Shown here: piece after piece, positions 31,663 to 39,012 of the stretch
Layout of the letters: every line of letters starts with the position of its first letter
Position numbering within the stretch: the first letter of the stretch is position 1
Source: Chloroflexota bacterium
GTDB taxonomy: Bacteria > Chloroflexota > Anaerolineae > 4572-78 > J111
Assembly (NCBI GenBank): GCA_016860845.1
Contig: BOKF01000024.1
Coordinates: 1-64,000 of the forward strand
Length of the DNA: 64,000 bases
Direction of reading: 5' to 3'
Translations under genes and position numbers: made by a program
The notes under the pieces: model-generated
What the model saw: only the letters and a program-made list of their open reading frames with translations
Database searches by the model: none
Told to the model about the DNA's origin: nothing

Positions 31663-33501
31663 ATGCCCAAGCGCTACAACCTGGTTAATATCCGTGCCCT
31701 GCTCATCGAAGGCTTCACTGCCGCCGAACTCCGTGACTTCTGTTACGACACCCCTGATTTCAAGCCGGTGCATCACCAACTGGCCGAAAACACCGGCAAA
31801 GCCGAAATTGTGCAGAAACTTCTGGTCCACGCCGAGCAAAAGCTGCTGCTTGACGAGCTTCTCGTCTGGACCGAAGCACAAAATCCGGCCCGCTACGCCA
31901 GCCACCGACCCTACTTTGAAGCTGACCCACCCCTTGTACGGGCAGGGCTTGTCCCTGCCCCTGATATTGAGACAAGCCCTGGGGTCGGGGCAAGCCCGAC
32001 CCCTACGGTGGATATTTCCAGCCTTCCAATCCTCCCCTCTTCCCCCCTCCGCGTCTTCCTCTGCCACGCCGCCGCCGATAAACCCGCCGTGCGCGAGCTG
32101 TACCACCGCCTCCGTGACGACGGCTTCCAGCCCTGGCTGGACGAAGAAGACCTCCTGCCCGGCCAAAAGTGGCAGCGCGAAATCCCCAAAGCCGTGGCCG
32201 CCAGCGATGTGGTCGTCGTTTGCCTGTCCAACGCCGCTTTGACCAAAGCCGGCTATGTGCAGGATGAGATCAAATTTGCCCTCGACGCGGCCGACCGGCA
32301 GCCGGAAGAAACCATCTTCCTGATCCCGCTCCGGCTGGAAGAATGTGACGTGCCAGAGCGTCTAGTCGGCCTGCATTGGGTCAACTTTTTTGATCCGAAG
32401 GGATACGAACGGCTGCTGCGGGCGCTGCGGGCCAAGGCGGAGGCCAAGGCTAAGGCTGAGACAGAGGCCAAAGGGAAGGTTGAGCCTGCTGTTCGTAAGA
32501 AACCCGCCGTCAAGCCACGACCGGAAATTCCTCCCGGCGATCGTTATCTTGGCGGGGTGAGAGATGAAGAAGCGATGGCCTACTTCCGCGAGCACTTCGC
32601 CCGGCTGGGGGCTGAGGTCAGGCCGGAGGCTAAGGCTGAGGCTGAGATAGAAGAGCAAATTCCTGCTCCTCCAATTATCCAACCCTCGTCTCCTGACCCC
32701 CGACCCCCGACCCCTCTCCCCTCTGTCCTGCCCCGCCGCTTCGACTTTGAACCGGAAATGATCCTCATCCCCGCCGGGGAGTTTTTGATGGGCAGCGATC
32801 CCAACGTGGATAAATATGCCCAGAAAAACGAGCAGCCCCAACACACGCTCTTTTTACCCGATTACTACATGGCCAAAATGCCGGTGACAAATGCCCACTA
32901 TGCCGCTTTTGTCCGGGCCACCGGCCACCGCGCCCCTAATCTGGGTGCAGATTGGACCAACAAACCCTACAACTGGCACAATCAAATGCCCCCCGCTGGC
33001 AAGGAAAATCATCCGGTTGTCCTGGTCACTTGGCACGACGTCGTCACCTACTGCCGCTGGCTGGCCGAAAAGACCGGCAAACCCTATCGCCTGCCTACTG
33101 AAGCCGAGTGGGAGAAAGGGGCGCGGGGAAGCGACGGCCGGATTTATACCTGGGGCAATCACTGGGACGTCAAGCGGTGTCATTCTGCCGAAAGCGGGAA
33201 AGGCGATACGACGCCGGTAGACGCTTATCCCACCGGGGCCAGCCCTTATGGGCTGCTAGATATGGCTGGCAATGCCTGGGAGTGGTGCAGCACGATTTGG
33301 CAGGATAAAGCCTATCCTTTTCAAGTTCAGGACGAATGGACAAAGGCATATCTGGATAGAACCGATGTTCTCCGGGTGATTCGGGGCGGGGCGTTCTTCC
33401 TTAATGTGCCTAACGTCCGCTGCGCGGCTCGCGAGGACGACGGCCCGCGCTACAGGTACCACGTCGTCGGATTTCGGATGGTAGTGTCCCCATTTTCTTA
33501 A
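31663..33501 (+). CDS. EAD-TIR-FGE protein (putative NADase effector with a C-type-lectin-like sensor)
   Basis: A 612-aa three-part protein. Residues 1-85 match an effector-associated domain (LVNIRALLIEGFTAAELRDF, KAEIVQKLL), a death-fold-like adaptor. Residues 128-255 are a TIR domain (RVFLCHAAADKPAV ... SDVVVVCLSNAAL) with Glu202 in YVQDEI at the usual NADase glutamate position. Residues 256-358 are a charged Ala/Lys/Glu and Pro-rich linker. Residues 363-612 are an FGE-sulfatase/SUMF1 fold (IPAGEFLMGSD, RLPTEAEWEKGARG, GNAWEWCS, VIRGGAF, GFRMV) that lacks the catalytic Cys pair of true FGE and so probably binds a ligand. The architecture suggests a conflict or abortive-infection sensor. The EAD-TIR linker (residues 90-115) is repeat-derived. 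Confidence 0.82.
   Translation: MPKRYNLVNIRALLIEGFTAAELRDFCYDTPDFKPVHHQLAENTGKAEIVQKLLVHAEQKLLLDELLVWTEAQNPARYASHRPYFEADPPLVRAGLVPAPDIETSPGVGASPTPTVDISSLPILPSSPLRVFLCHAAADKPAVRELYHRLRDDGFQPWLDEEDLLPGQKWQREIPKAVAASDVVVVCLSNAALTKAGYVQDEIKFALDAADRQPEETIFLIPLRLEECDVPERLVGLHWVNFFDPKGYERLLRALRAKAEAKAKAETEAKGKVEPAVRKKPAVKPRPEIPPGDRYLGGVRDEEAMAYFREHFARLGAEVRPEAKAEAEIEEQIPAPPIIQPSSPDPRPPTPLPSVLPRRFDFEPEMILIPAGEFLMGSDPNVDKYAQKNEQPQHTLFLPDYYMAKMPVTNAHYAAFVRATGHRAPNLGADWTNKPYNWHNQMPPAGKENHPVVLVTWHDVVTYCRWLAEKTGKPYRLPTEAEWEKGARGSDGRIYTWGNHWDVKRCHSAESGKGDTTPVDAYPTGASPYGLLDMAGNAWEWCSTIWQDKAYPFQVQDEWTKAYLDRTDVLRVIRGGAFFLNVPNVRCAAREDDGPRYRYHVVGFRMVVSPFS
31933..32008. repeat. In-frame GGGCAGGGCTTGTCCC repeat in the TIR gene
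   Basis: Palindromic units GGGCAGGGCTTGTCCCTGCCC and GGGGTCGGGGCAAGCCCGACC are read through as the EAD-TIR linker. Confidence 0.65.
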
Positions 33502-33853
33502 CTCAGGCCTCTGATCCCTCTGACCCTCTGTCTCCCTCCCCTTTTTAGGGGGAGGGCTGGGGAGGGGGTCAAATTGGAACCACTGAAACGCTGATAGGAC
33601 TGAAACCGCTGAATAGCTGACTCTTTTCAGTGCCTTCAGTATGTTCAACGACCTCAGTGCTTCAATGAATTAGGCTAACTCACCGTTAGCCTTTTTTGTT
33701 GTCTCGAACGAACTCCCTCGGCGGTCGGCGGTCGTCCTCCCGCACAAACCGGATTCAAACCTAGCAGTGTTACAATAAAGCCAGGGAAGGTTCATCTGGT
33801 TTCAGAAGCGCCAGTGGGGACTGGCCGAGAACGTTGAGAAGAACAGAGGGGCT
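33502..33853. other. Intergenic region (352 bp) with repeat and terminator
   Basis: Downstream of the TIR gene it holds a CTCCCTCCCC/GGGGGAGGG repeat (33532-33577), short ACTGAAACGCTGA-type units, a terminator (33672-33697) and a TACAAT box near 33770 that may serve the next small gene. No gene is seen. Confidence 0.55.
33672..33697 (+). terminator. Rho-independent terminator downstream of the TIR gene
   Basis: AGGCTAAC (33672-33679) pairs with GTTAGCCT (33685-33692) over a 5-nt loop, followed by six T. Confidence 0.88.
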
Positions 33854-34177
33854 ATGATGGGCGATTACCAAGAAAACGAACGGGCCTTAAAAGAATTATT
33901 TCACGATCTCAAGAGCGTGCCGGGCACATTTCCGCCGGTCTACACCTGCGGAGATATAATCATCGGCTACGACCGGCGGGGCCAGATCCGGGTGATGGCT
34001 TCGACCAAAACCGAGCCATCGGCAGAGAATGGCTGGCTTAGGCGCTGGCAGGCCCGGCTGACTCCCCTGGCTGCGGCAGCGGGAACGGAGCAGAGCCTGA
34101 TAGATCAGTGGATCCGGCGTTGGCAAAGCCGCCGCTGGCGGTTGGACAAGGCAACCGAGCGGCCTGCTACCGGATAA
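33854..34177 (+). CDS. Small hypothetical protein (107 aa)
   Basis: Not recognised. The protein is soluble, with an acidic N-terminus (GDYQENERALKELFHDL), one possible beta segment (GDIIIGYDRRGQIRVMAS) and an Arg/Trp-rich C-terminus (WIRRWQSRRWRL). AGAGGGG stands just upstream of ATG 33854; ATG 33857 is equally possible. It has its own terminator upstream and lies before the PqqD operon promoter, so it may be a single-gene unit. It does not look like a lasso-peptide precursor. Confidence 0.5.
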   Translation: MMGDYQENERALKELFHDLKSVPGTFPPVYTCGDIIIGYDRRGQIRVMASTKTEPSAENGWLRRWQARLTPLAAAAGTEQSLIDQWIRRWQSRRWRLDKATERPATG

Positions 34178-34300
34178 TCAAGCCGGACACAAGAGTTACT
34201 CGGTTCAAAAACTTTCGCCGCAAATACTCGAATTTCACTGACTTTTCCAGGTAAGGCTGGCTCTCATTGGGCTGGCCTTTTTCTTTATAAGAAAGAACCA

Positions 34301-34398
34301 TGTCATTTCGAGCGACGATAGGAGTGAGAAATCCCTACGGAGTCACTTTTTAGTATAGGTTCGAGGGATTTCTCGTCTCTTCGTTCCTCGAAATGACA
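34301..34398. repeat. TGTCATTTCGA palindromic element
   Basis: A 98-bp copy starting TGTCATTTCGAGCGACGA and ending CCTCGAAATGACA, with the core GTCACTTTTTAGTATAGGTT that reappears inverted in the copy at 57336. Confidence 0.85.
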
Positions 34399-34425
34399 TG
34401 CCTGACCTGACCCTCAAAAATCCCT

Positions 34426-34454
34426 TTGACAAAAGCGGCTGATAGATTTATATT
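34426..34454 (+). promoter_or_regulatory. Sigma70-type promoter of the PqqD-McjB-AsnB operon
   Basis: TTGACA (34426-34431), a 17-bp spacer and TATATT (34449-34454). The predicted start near 34461 leaves about 30 nt before the PqqD ATG, with AAGGAG at 34481. Confidence 0.75.
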
Positions 34455-34492
34455 TAGGCACTTCTACGACCAACCCAAGCAAGGAGCATGTT

Positions 34493-34762
34493 ATGCAAGT
34501 GACGGACAAGCCTCAGCGCAGCCCTAACGCGGCCCACCAGGGGGTCGGCGATGAGGCCATTCTGATCAACCTAAACACCGGTTCCTACTATTCGCTCAAC
34601 GATACCGGGACGATGTTTTGGGAACTGCTCGACGGGCAGCGCTCCATTGCCGACTGCGCCCGGCTGATTGCCGGTGAGTATGAGGTCGAGGCCGGCGTGG
34701 TTGAGGCGGACCTGTTAGAGTTGGCGACTGATTTTAAGCGGGAAGGGCTGATTGTTGTTTAA
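34493..34762 (+). CDS. PqqD-family peptide-recognition protein (lasso B1-like)
   Basis: An 89-aa protein of the PqqD fold, the RiPP recognition element that binds leader peptides. Typical features are DEAILINLNTGSYYSLNDTG and FWELLDGQRSIADCARLIAGEY. In lasso-peptide pathways the free B1 protein presents the precursor to the B2 protease, which is the next gene (11-bp overlap). In exosortase or polysaccharide clusters the same family has an undefined role. It is the first gene of the operon. Confidence 0.85.
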   Translation: MQVTDKPQRSPNAAHQGVGDEAILINLNTGSYYSLNDTGTMFWELLDGQRSIADCARLIAGEYEVEAGVVEADLLELATDFKREGLIVV

Positions 34763-35246
34763 GCGTCTGGCCCGGGGCTGGCGACATACCCGCACGATTG
34801 TCTCTGCCCTCCCGGCTGCGCCTAAAAGAGACCTCCTCACCCGGATGATTGCTTTCAGCCGGGCGCTCCCCCAACAGTTTAACCAGCCTTTACCGCAGAT
34901 GATGGCGCAGTTGGCTTGTGTAACCGGTTCAGACCTGCCAGGTCTCAGCCCCGATGAGATTCGCCGGCTGGCCGATGCGGTGGCGGCCTGGCACCTCTAC
35001 TCGCCGTTGGGCATTTGTTTGCGGCGTTCTTTGCTGCGCTACCATTTTCTGCGCCAGGCTGGTTTGCCGGTCAGGATTGTTTTTGGAGCCAGGCTGAAAA
35101 TTGACCGGGAGGGGGGCGGCATCGGCGGGCATGCCTGGCTGACTTTAAACGGCGAACCGTTTTATGAAGACCCCCAGAATTACGCCGGGTTTGTGGAAAT
35201 GTACGCTTACCCGGTAGATAGTGAACAAGTAGACAGTAGACGGTAG
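34752..35246 (+). CDS. McjB-like transglutaminase-fold protease (lasso B2-like)
   Basis: A 164-aa protein of the lasso-peptide B2 family (transglutaminase-core 3). The presumed catalytic residues are visible: Cys in PLGICLRRSLL, His in GGHAWLTLNG and Asp in FYEDPQN. B2 proteins remove the leader peptide. The start is TTG 34752 or 34755, inside the end of the PqqD gene, so translation is coupled. The last residues (DSEQVDSRR) are encoded by the flanking repeat. Confidence 0.85.
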   Translation: MLFKRLARGWRHTRTIVSALPAAPKRDLLTRMIAFSRALPQQFNQPLPQMMAQLACVTGSDLPGLSPDEIRRLADAVAAWHLYSPLGICLRRSLLRYHFLRQAGLPVRIVFGARLKIDREGGGIGGHAWLTLNGEPFYEDPQNYAGFVEMYAYPVDSEQVDSRR

Positions 35247-35320
35247 ACAGTAGACGGGGAAAAGGAAGTATCTCTCCGTAATGGCAAATCGTAAATCGAA
35301 AATCCAAAATCGTAAATCGT
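35247..35320. repeat. Repeat-filled leader before the asparagine synthetase gene
   Basis: TAGACAGTAGACGG units are followed by AATCGTAAATCGAAAATC units that run up to the ATG. No Shine-Dalgarno sequence lies within 15 nt of the start codon. Confidence 0.65.
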
Positions 35321-37288
35321 ATGTGTGGTCTTAGCGGCATTTACGCCCTGAACGGCGAACCTATCCAAGCCCCAGAGCTTGAGGCCCAGATTGAAACAAT
35401 CATTCATCGGGGACCGGATCAAGGGGCAATTTATCTCTCTCCCCGGCGCGTCTGCGGGCTGGGAGCGCGCCGTTTGAGTATTATTGACGTGGCGGGCGGC
35501 GACCAACCCCTCAGTAACGAAACCGGCTCGATCCACCTGGTCTACAACGGCGAAACCTACAATCACCGATCCCTGCGCGTTGAGTTGGAGCGCTTGGGAC
35601 ACCAGCCCAAGAGTCACAGCGACGCCGAAGTGATTGTGCATGGTTACGAAGCCTGGGGGCCGGAGGGGGTGCTGCAACGAATGCGGGGTATGTTTGCCCT
35701 GGCCTTGTGGGATGAGGGGGCGCAGCAGCTTTTCCTGGCGCGGGACCGTTTTGGCATCAAGCCACTCTACTATGCCGAACACGGGGGCCGGCTTATCTTC
35801 GCTTCCGAAATCAAAGCCATTCTGGCCCAGCCCGATTTTCCTCGCCGGGTCAACTTATCCGCCCTGGACGCCATGTTGTCCCTGGGGTTTGTGCCCGGCC
35901 CGGCGACCATGTTTGAAGGCATTTACAAGCTGCCGCCGGCCCATTTTTTGATTGCCCAAGGAAATGCTTTCCGGCTTAAAAAATATTGGCAGCTCAGTTA
36001 CCAGGAGAATCGAGCTATCTCGGAAGCCGAGGCGGCAGAGCAATTTTTGACCCTGCTGCAAGAGTCGGTGCATATGCACCTGATGAGCGAGGTTCCGCTG
36101 GGGGCGCTGCTCTCCGGCGGGCTTGACTCGGGGGCGCTGGTGGCGTTGATTAAAGCCGATCAACCATCAATGATCAATACCCTGGCGGGCACAGGCGGTC
36201 AATGGTCAATTGCTAATTGCCAACCGTTGGCACTCAGCGGCCAGTCCGCGGCAGTCTTAAAAACCATCTCCATCGGCTTTGACCAGACCGCCTATGATGA
36301 AGCCGCCCTGGCCCTGGCCCTGGCCCAGTTCATCGGGACCGAACACCACCCCATCGCCTTCACCGCCGCCGACTTTGATGATTACTCCACCGTTATGCGT
36401 CACCTGGAAGAGCCGCAAACCTCGGCGACGGCCCTGCCCATCTACAAGCTGTATCGAGCCTGCCGGGAAGCCGGTTTGACGGTCGTGCTGACCGGTGAAG
36501 GGGCCGACGAGTTGCTGGGCGGTTACCACTGGCATCGGGGGGATGCGCTGGTACGGCCCTTGCTGGCCTGGCCCGCCGCCCTGCGCCGGCTGCTGGCCGC
36601 CTCGCCGCTGCCTATGTCGGCCGCGGCCCGGCGAGTTCTGGCGCGCGGCGCGCAGGACATCCCGACCCGCTACCGGGATTGGCTGGAAATTGGGGGTAAC
36701 GGCTACCGCTCGAAGATTTTGTCGCGTGAAGTGACGGCTGAATTGAGTCAAGCAAACGGGACAAGGACCATTCCAGCCTTAAAGCACTGGGCCGAAATCG
36801 TGCGTGACCTGCCCAACGAGGTTCCGCTGCACCAAACAACTTGGCTGGAGAGCCAGACCCGCATGGTGGATTTTATCAATTTTGAAGTGGATAAAATGAG
36901 TATGGCCAGCTCGATTGAGGCGCGTGTGCCCTACCTGGATCACTGCCTGTGGGAGTTCTGCGCTACCTTGCCGGCGCATTTCAAGCTCAAGGGCAGCACC
37001 GAAAAGCATTTATTACGCCAGGCTGCCCAGAAGCTTCTGCCGGAAGCTACGCGCACGCGCCGCAAAAAAGGGCTGGCCTCACCTTACGCTCAATGGCTGC
37101 GGGCTGCCCGGTTGCCTGATTGGGCTGAAGCGGTCCTCTCACCTCAGGCGCTCCAGCAGGTGGGACTCTTTGACGCCGCTGCTGTCCAGGGTTTGCGCCG
37201 GGCGCACCAGGCCGGCCAACCGCACCTGGGGCCGCTGCTCATGGGAGTCCTCAGTACCCAGGTTTGGTACGACAGTTTCATCAAATGA
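35321..37288 (+). CDS. asnB: Asparagine synthetase (glutamine-hydrolysing), AsnB/lasso-cyclase type
   Basis: A 655-aa enzyme. Cys2 in MCGLSGIY is the glutaminase nucleophile, which fixes the start. Residues 2-215 are the class II glutaminase domain; the synthetase domain begins near residue 235 with the PP-loop LLSGGLDSGAL and later VPYLDH. After a PqqD and a McjB-like gene it could act as a macrolactam-forming C protein, but it keeps the glutaminase Cys, so true asparagine or amidotransfer activity is also likely. Residues about 281-310 are an extra segment between the PP-loop and TISIGF that reads like repeat DNA. Its end overlaps the next gene (ATGA). Confidence 0.88.
   Translation: MCGLSGIYALNGEPIQAPELEAQIETIIHRGPDQGAIYLSPRRVCGLGARRLSIIDVAGGDQPLSNETGSIHLVYNGETYNHRSLRVELERLGHQPKSHSDAEVIVHGYEAWGPEGVLQRMRGMFALALWDEGAQQLFLARDRFGIKPLYYAEHGGRLIFASEIKAILAQPDFPRRVNLSALDAMLSLGFVPGPATMFEGIYKLPPAHFLIAQGNAFRLKKYWQLSYQENRAISEAEAAEQFLTLLQESVHMHLMSEVPLGALLSGGLDSGALVALIKADQPSMINTLAGTGGQWSIANCQPLALSGQSAAVLKTISIGFDQTAYDEAALALALAQFIGTEHHPIAFTAADFDDYSTVMRHLEEPQTSATALPIYKLYRACREAGLTVVLTGEGADELLGGYHWHRGDALVRPLLAWPAALRRLLAASPLPMSAAARRVLARGAQDIPTRYRDWLEIGGNGYRSKILSREVTAELSQANGTRTIPALKHWAEIVRDLPNEVPLHQTTWLESQTRMVDFINFEVDKMSMASSIEARVPYLDHCLWEFCATLPAHFKLKGSTEKHLLRQAAQKLLPEATRTRRKKGLASPYAQWLRAARLPDWAEAVLSPQALQQVGLFDAAAVQGLRRAHQAGQPHLGPLLMGVLSTQVWYDSFIK
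36161..36250 (+). repeat. Probable repeat-derived insertion in the asparagine synthetase gene
   Basis: TCAATGATCAATAC and GTCAATGGTCAATTGCTAAT units encode about 30 residues not expected between the PP-loop and the next conserved strand. The assignment rests on composition and on the alignment gap remembered for the family. Confidence 0.4.
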
Positions 37289-39012
37289 TAAGCCGGGCAA
37301 ACATAGAAATCAGCAATAAGAAATCCGACCCTCGCCAAATCATTCGTCTCGCCGCTTTTGTTCTCATCGCGCTTGGCTTTGGCCTGCGCCTCTATCACCT
37401 GGCCAGCGAGAGCCTGTGGTACGACGAGCTGTTGCAGTTGGACATTGCCCAGGGTCTGCCGCCGGGCCAGGGCGGTATGGCGACGATTTTTCCGCGCCTG
37501 CGCGGCCATGCGGCTGTACCGCTTGATTATCTGATGGCCCATTTTTGGATTTGGCTGGGCCGGGGCGAGGGTTGGACGCGCCTGCCATCGGTGCTGGTCG
37601 GGACATTGACCCTGCCGGTGGCCTACCAGTTGGGCCGGCGATTGCTGGGCCGGACGGAAGGCTTGCTCCTCATGACCTTGTTGGCCGTTTCTCCCTTTCA
37701 TGTGCGCTACAGCCAGGAAGTGCGGCCCTACGCGCTGGTAGTCTTGGGCGTAACCCTGGCCTTGTTTGGTTACTGGGGGCTGCGTCAATCCGGCCGGCGG
37801 GTTGACTTTTTTCACCTGCAAGCGGGGGTCTTTATTTTTTCGCTGGCTCACTTTTTTGCCTGGACCATCCTGGCTCTGCTGCTCATCTTTTCGGCCACAG
37901 ATTTCGTCTACAAAGCCAGGCGCAAGCAGGCTGCCAGAACCATGGGGCTGCTCCTGGCGACTCTGATCCTGCCGCTGATCCTTTTACTTTTGTCGGGCTG
38001 GGGTGGTTTGTTTTATACCCTCAAAGGCTTTGGCGAGGCCCTGGTTGAGCCGGACAAATTTATGGCAGTGGCGGAGCAGAAACTGGACAAAGGGCAAGGC
38101 CCGGAGGTGAACGGCGCCTTTATTAAGTTTGAAGTGCTGGCCCCTCTGAGCAGCAGCGCCGCCGATACCTCGCTTTGGCTGTTTAATCTGCTGGCCGGGC
38201 TGGGGTTTGTTTATCTCCTGGCCCAGAAACGATACACCCTTATCTTTTTCTTTTGGCTCTGGTTGGTTTTGCCTGTCGTCATCGTTGTCGCTTTTCTGGT
38301 GTACCGGGGTGCTTTTTTTGCTGCGCGCTATATTATTCTTGTCCTGCCGGTCTACTTGCTGCTGCTGACCCTGGGGCTGCTGGCGCTGCCGCGCTGGCTC
38401 AAATGCGCCGAACCCCGCTGGTTATCGTTGCTGGTCTTTTCGCTTTTTGGCGGCCTGGTTTTGACCCATTTCAGCGGCGGCCTGGAACGGCTTTACTTCG
38501 ACAAAAGCAAGGAAGATTGGCGGCTGGTCGGCCAGTTCATCAACCAGAACGCCGGCCATGCTGATAAGGTCATCGCCATGCGGGCCGAGCCGGCCATCAA
38601 CTGGTACTATCCCCAAAGCTGGGCTGCGCCCAACTATTTTTGGACCCTGGACGAAATTCGGGAAACGGTGGCGGCGACCTCGCGCAGTTGGGTTATCCTG
38701 AGTATTTTTTCCGCCACGGTTGACGGCCGGGTTAAAGCCTGGCTCACCGAACAGGGGGCGGTCAGGTTTGAATTGGACCCGCTGATCACCGTTTACTACC
38801 TGGGCGCAAATGCCACGCCCGACCAGCTCCTTGCCGAAGCGCAGCGCTTTGCCCTGCCGGTCAACCCCGTTCTCTACGCCAGTCTCGCCGGGCAGAACCG
38901 TTCCAGGCCGGATATTGCCCGCCAATATTACCGCCTGGCCATCGAGCATGCCCCATCAGACGAACTGCGGGCAGAGTATCAAGCGGCTTTGAACGCGCTG
39001 GCAGCGAAATGA
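37285..39012 (+). CDS. ArnT/PMT-like membrane glycosyltransferase, tandem copy 1
   Basis: A 575-aa polytopic protein of the PMT_2/GT83 type. The first loop has SLWYDELLQLD with the acidic pair typical of polyprenyl-phosphate-sugar transferases, then SPFHVRYSQEVRPYAL. About ten membrane segments follow, with a C-terminal soluble tail ending in an EHAPSDELRAEYQAAL repeat-like helix. It aligns end to end with the next gene. It starts inside the asparagine synthetase stop (ATGA), so it belongs to the same operon and links that set to glycosylation. Confidence 0.85.
   Translation: MISRANIEISNKKSDPRQIIRLAAFVLIALGFGLRLYHLASESLWYDELLQLDIAQGLPPGQGGMATIFPRLRGHAAVPLDYLMAHFWIWLGRGEGWTRLPSVLVGTLTLPVAYQLGRRLLGRTEGLLLMTLLAVSPFHVRYSQEVRPYALVVLGVTLALFGYWGLRQSGRRVDFFHLQAGVFIFSLAHFFAWTILALLLIFSATDFVYKARRKQAARTMGLLLATLILPLILLLLSGWGGLFYTLKGFGEALVEPDKFMAVAEQKLDKGQGPEVNGAFIKFEVLAPLSSSAADTSLWLFNLLAGLGFVYLLAQKRYTLIFFFWLWLVLPVVIVVAFLVYRGAFFAARYIILVLPVYLLLLTLGLLALPRWLKCAEPRWLSLLVFSLFGGLVLTHFSGGLERLYFDKSKEDWRLVGQFINQNAGHADKVIAMRAEPAINWYYPQSWAAPNYFWTLDEIRETVAATSRSWVILSIFSATVDGRVKAWLTEQGAVRFELDPLITVYYLGANATPDQLLAEAQRFALPVNPVLYASLAGQNRSRPDIARQYYRLAIEHAPSDELRAEYQAALNALAAK

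Larger units (their letters stand above)
34178..34492. other. Intergenic region (315 bp) with palindromic element and promoter
   Basis: It contains a weak AAGGC/GCCTT stem followed by T residues near 34252-34284, a full TGTCATTTCGA element and a strong sigma70-type promoter for the PqqD operon. No short ORF resembling a leader-core peptide was found here. Confidence 0.6.

Noticed and set aside
31579..32166. N-terminal extension of the HprK-like gene to 552 aa
   Set aside because: The extra part runs antisense through the EAD-TIR gene and its promoter. Homology-like sequence starts near the Met at 31578.
31663..33501. FGE domain as an active formylglycine-generating enzyme
   Set aside because: The conserved Cys pair after the GG(S/A)F motif is missing, and no sulfatase gene is nearby.
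33854..34177. Lasso-peptide precursor for the PqqD-McjB-AsnB operon
   Set aside because: The protein is 107 aa, lacks a leader-like Thr at the penultimate leader position followed by a Gly core with an acidic residue at 7-9, and lies upstream of the operon promoter.
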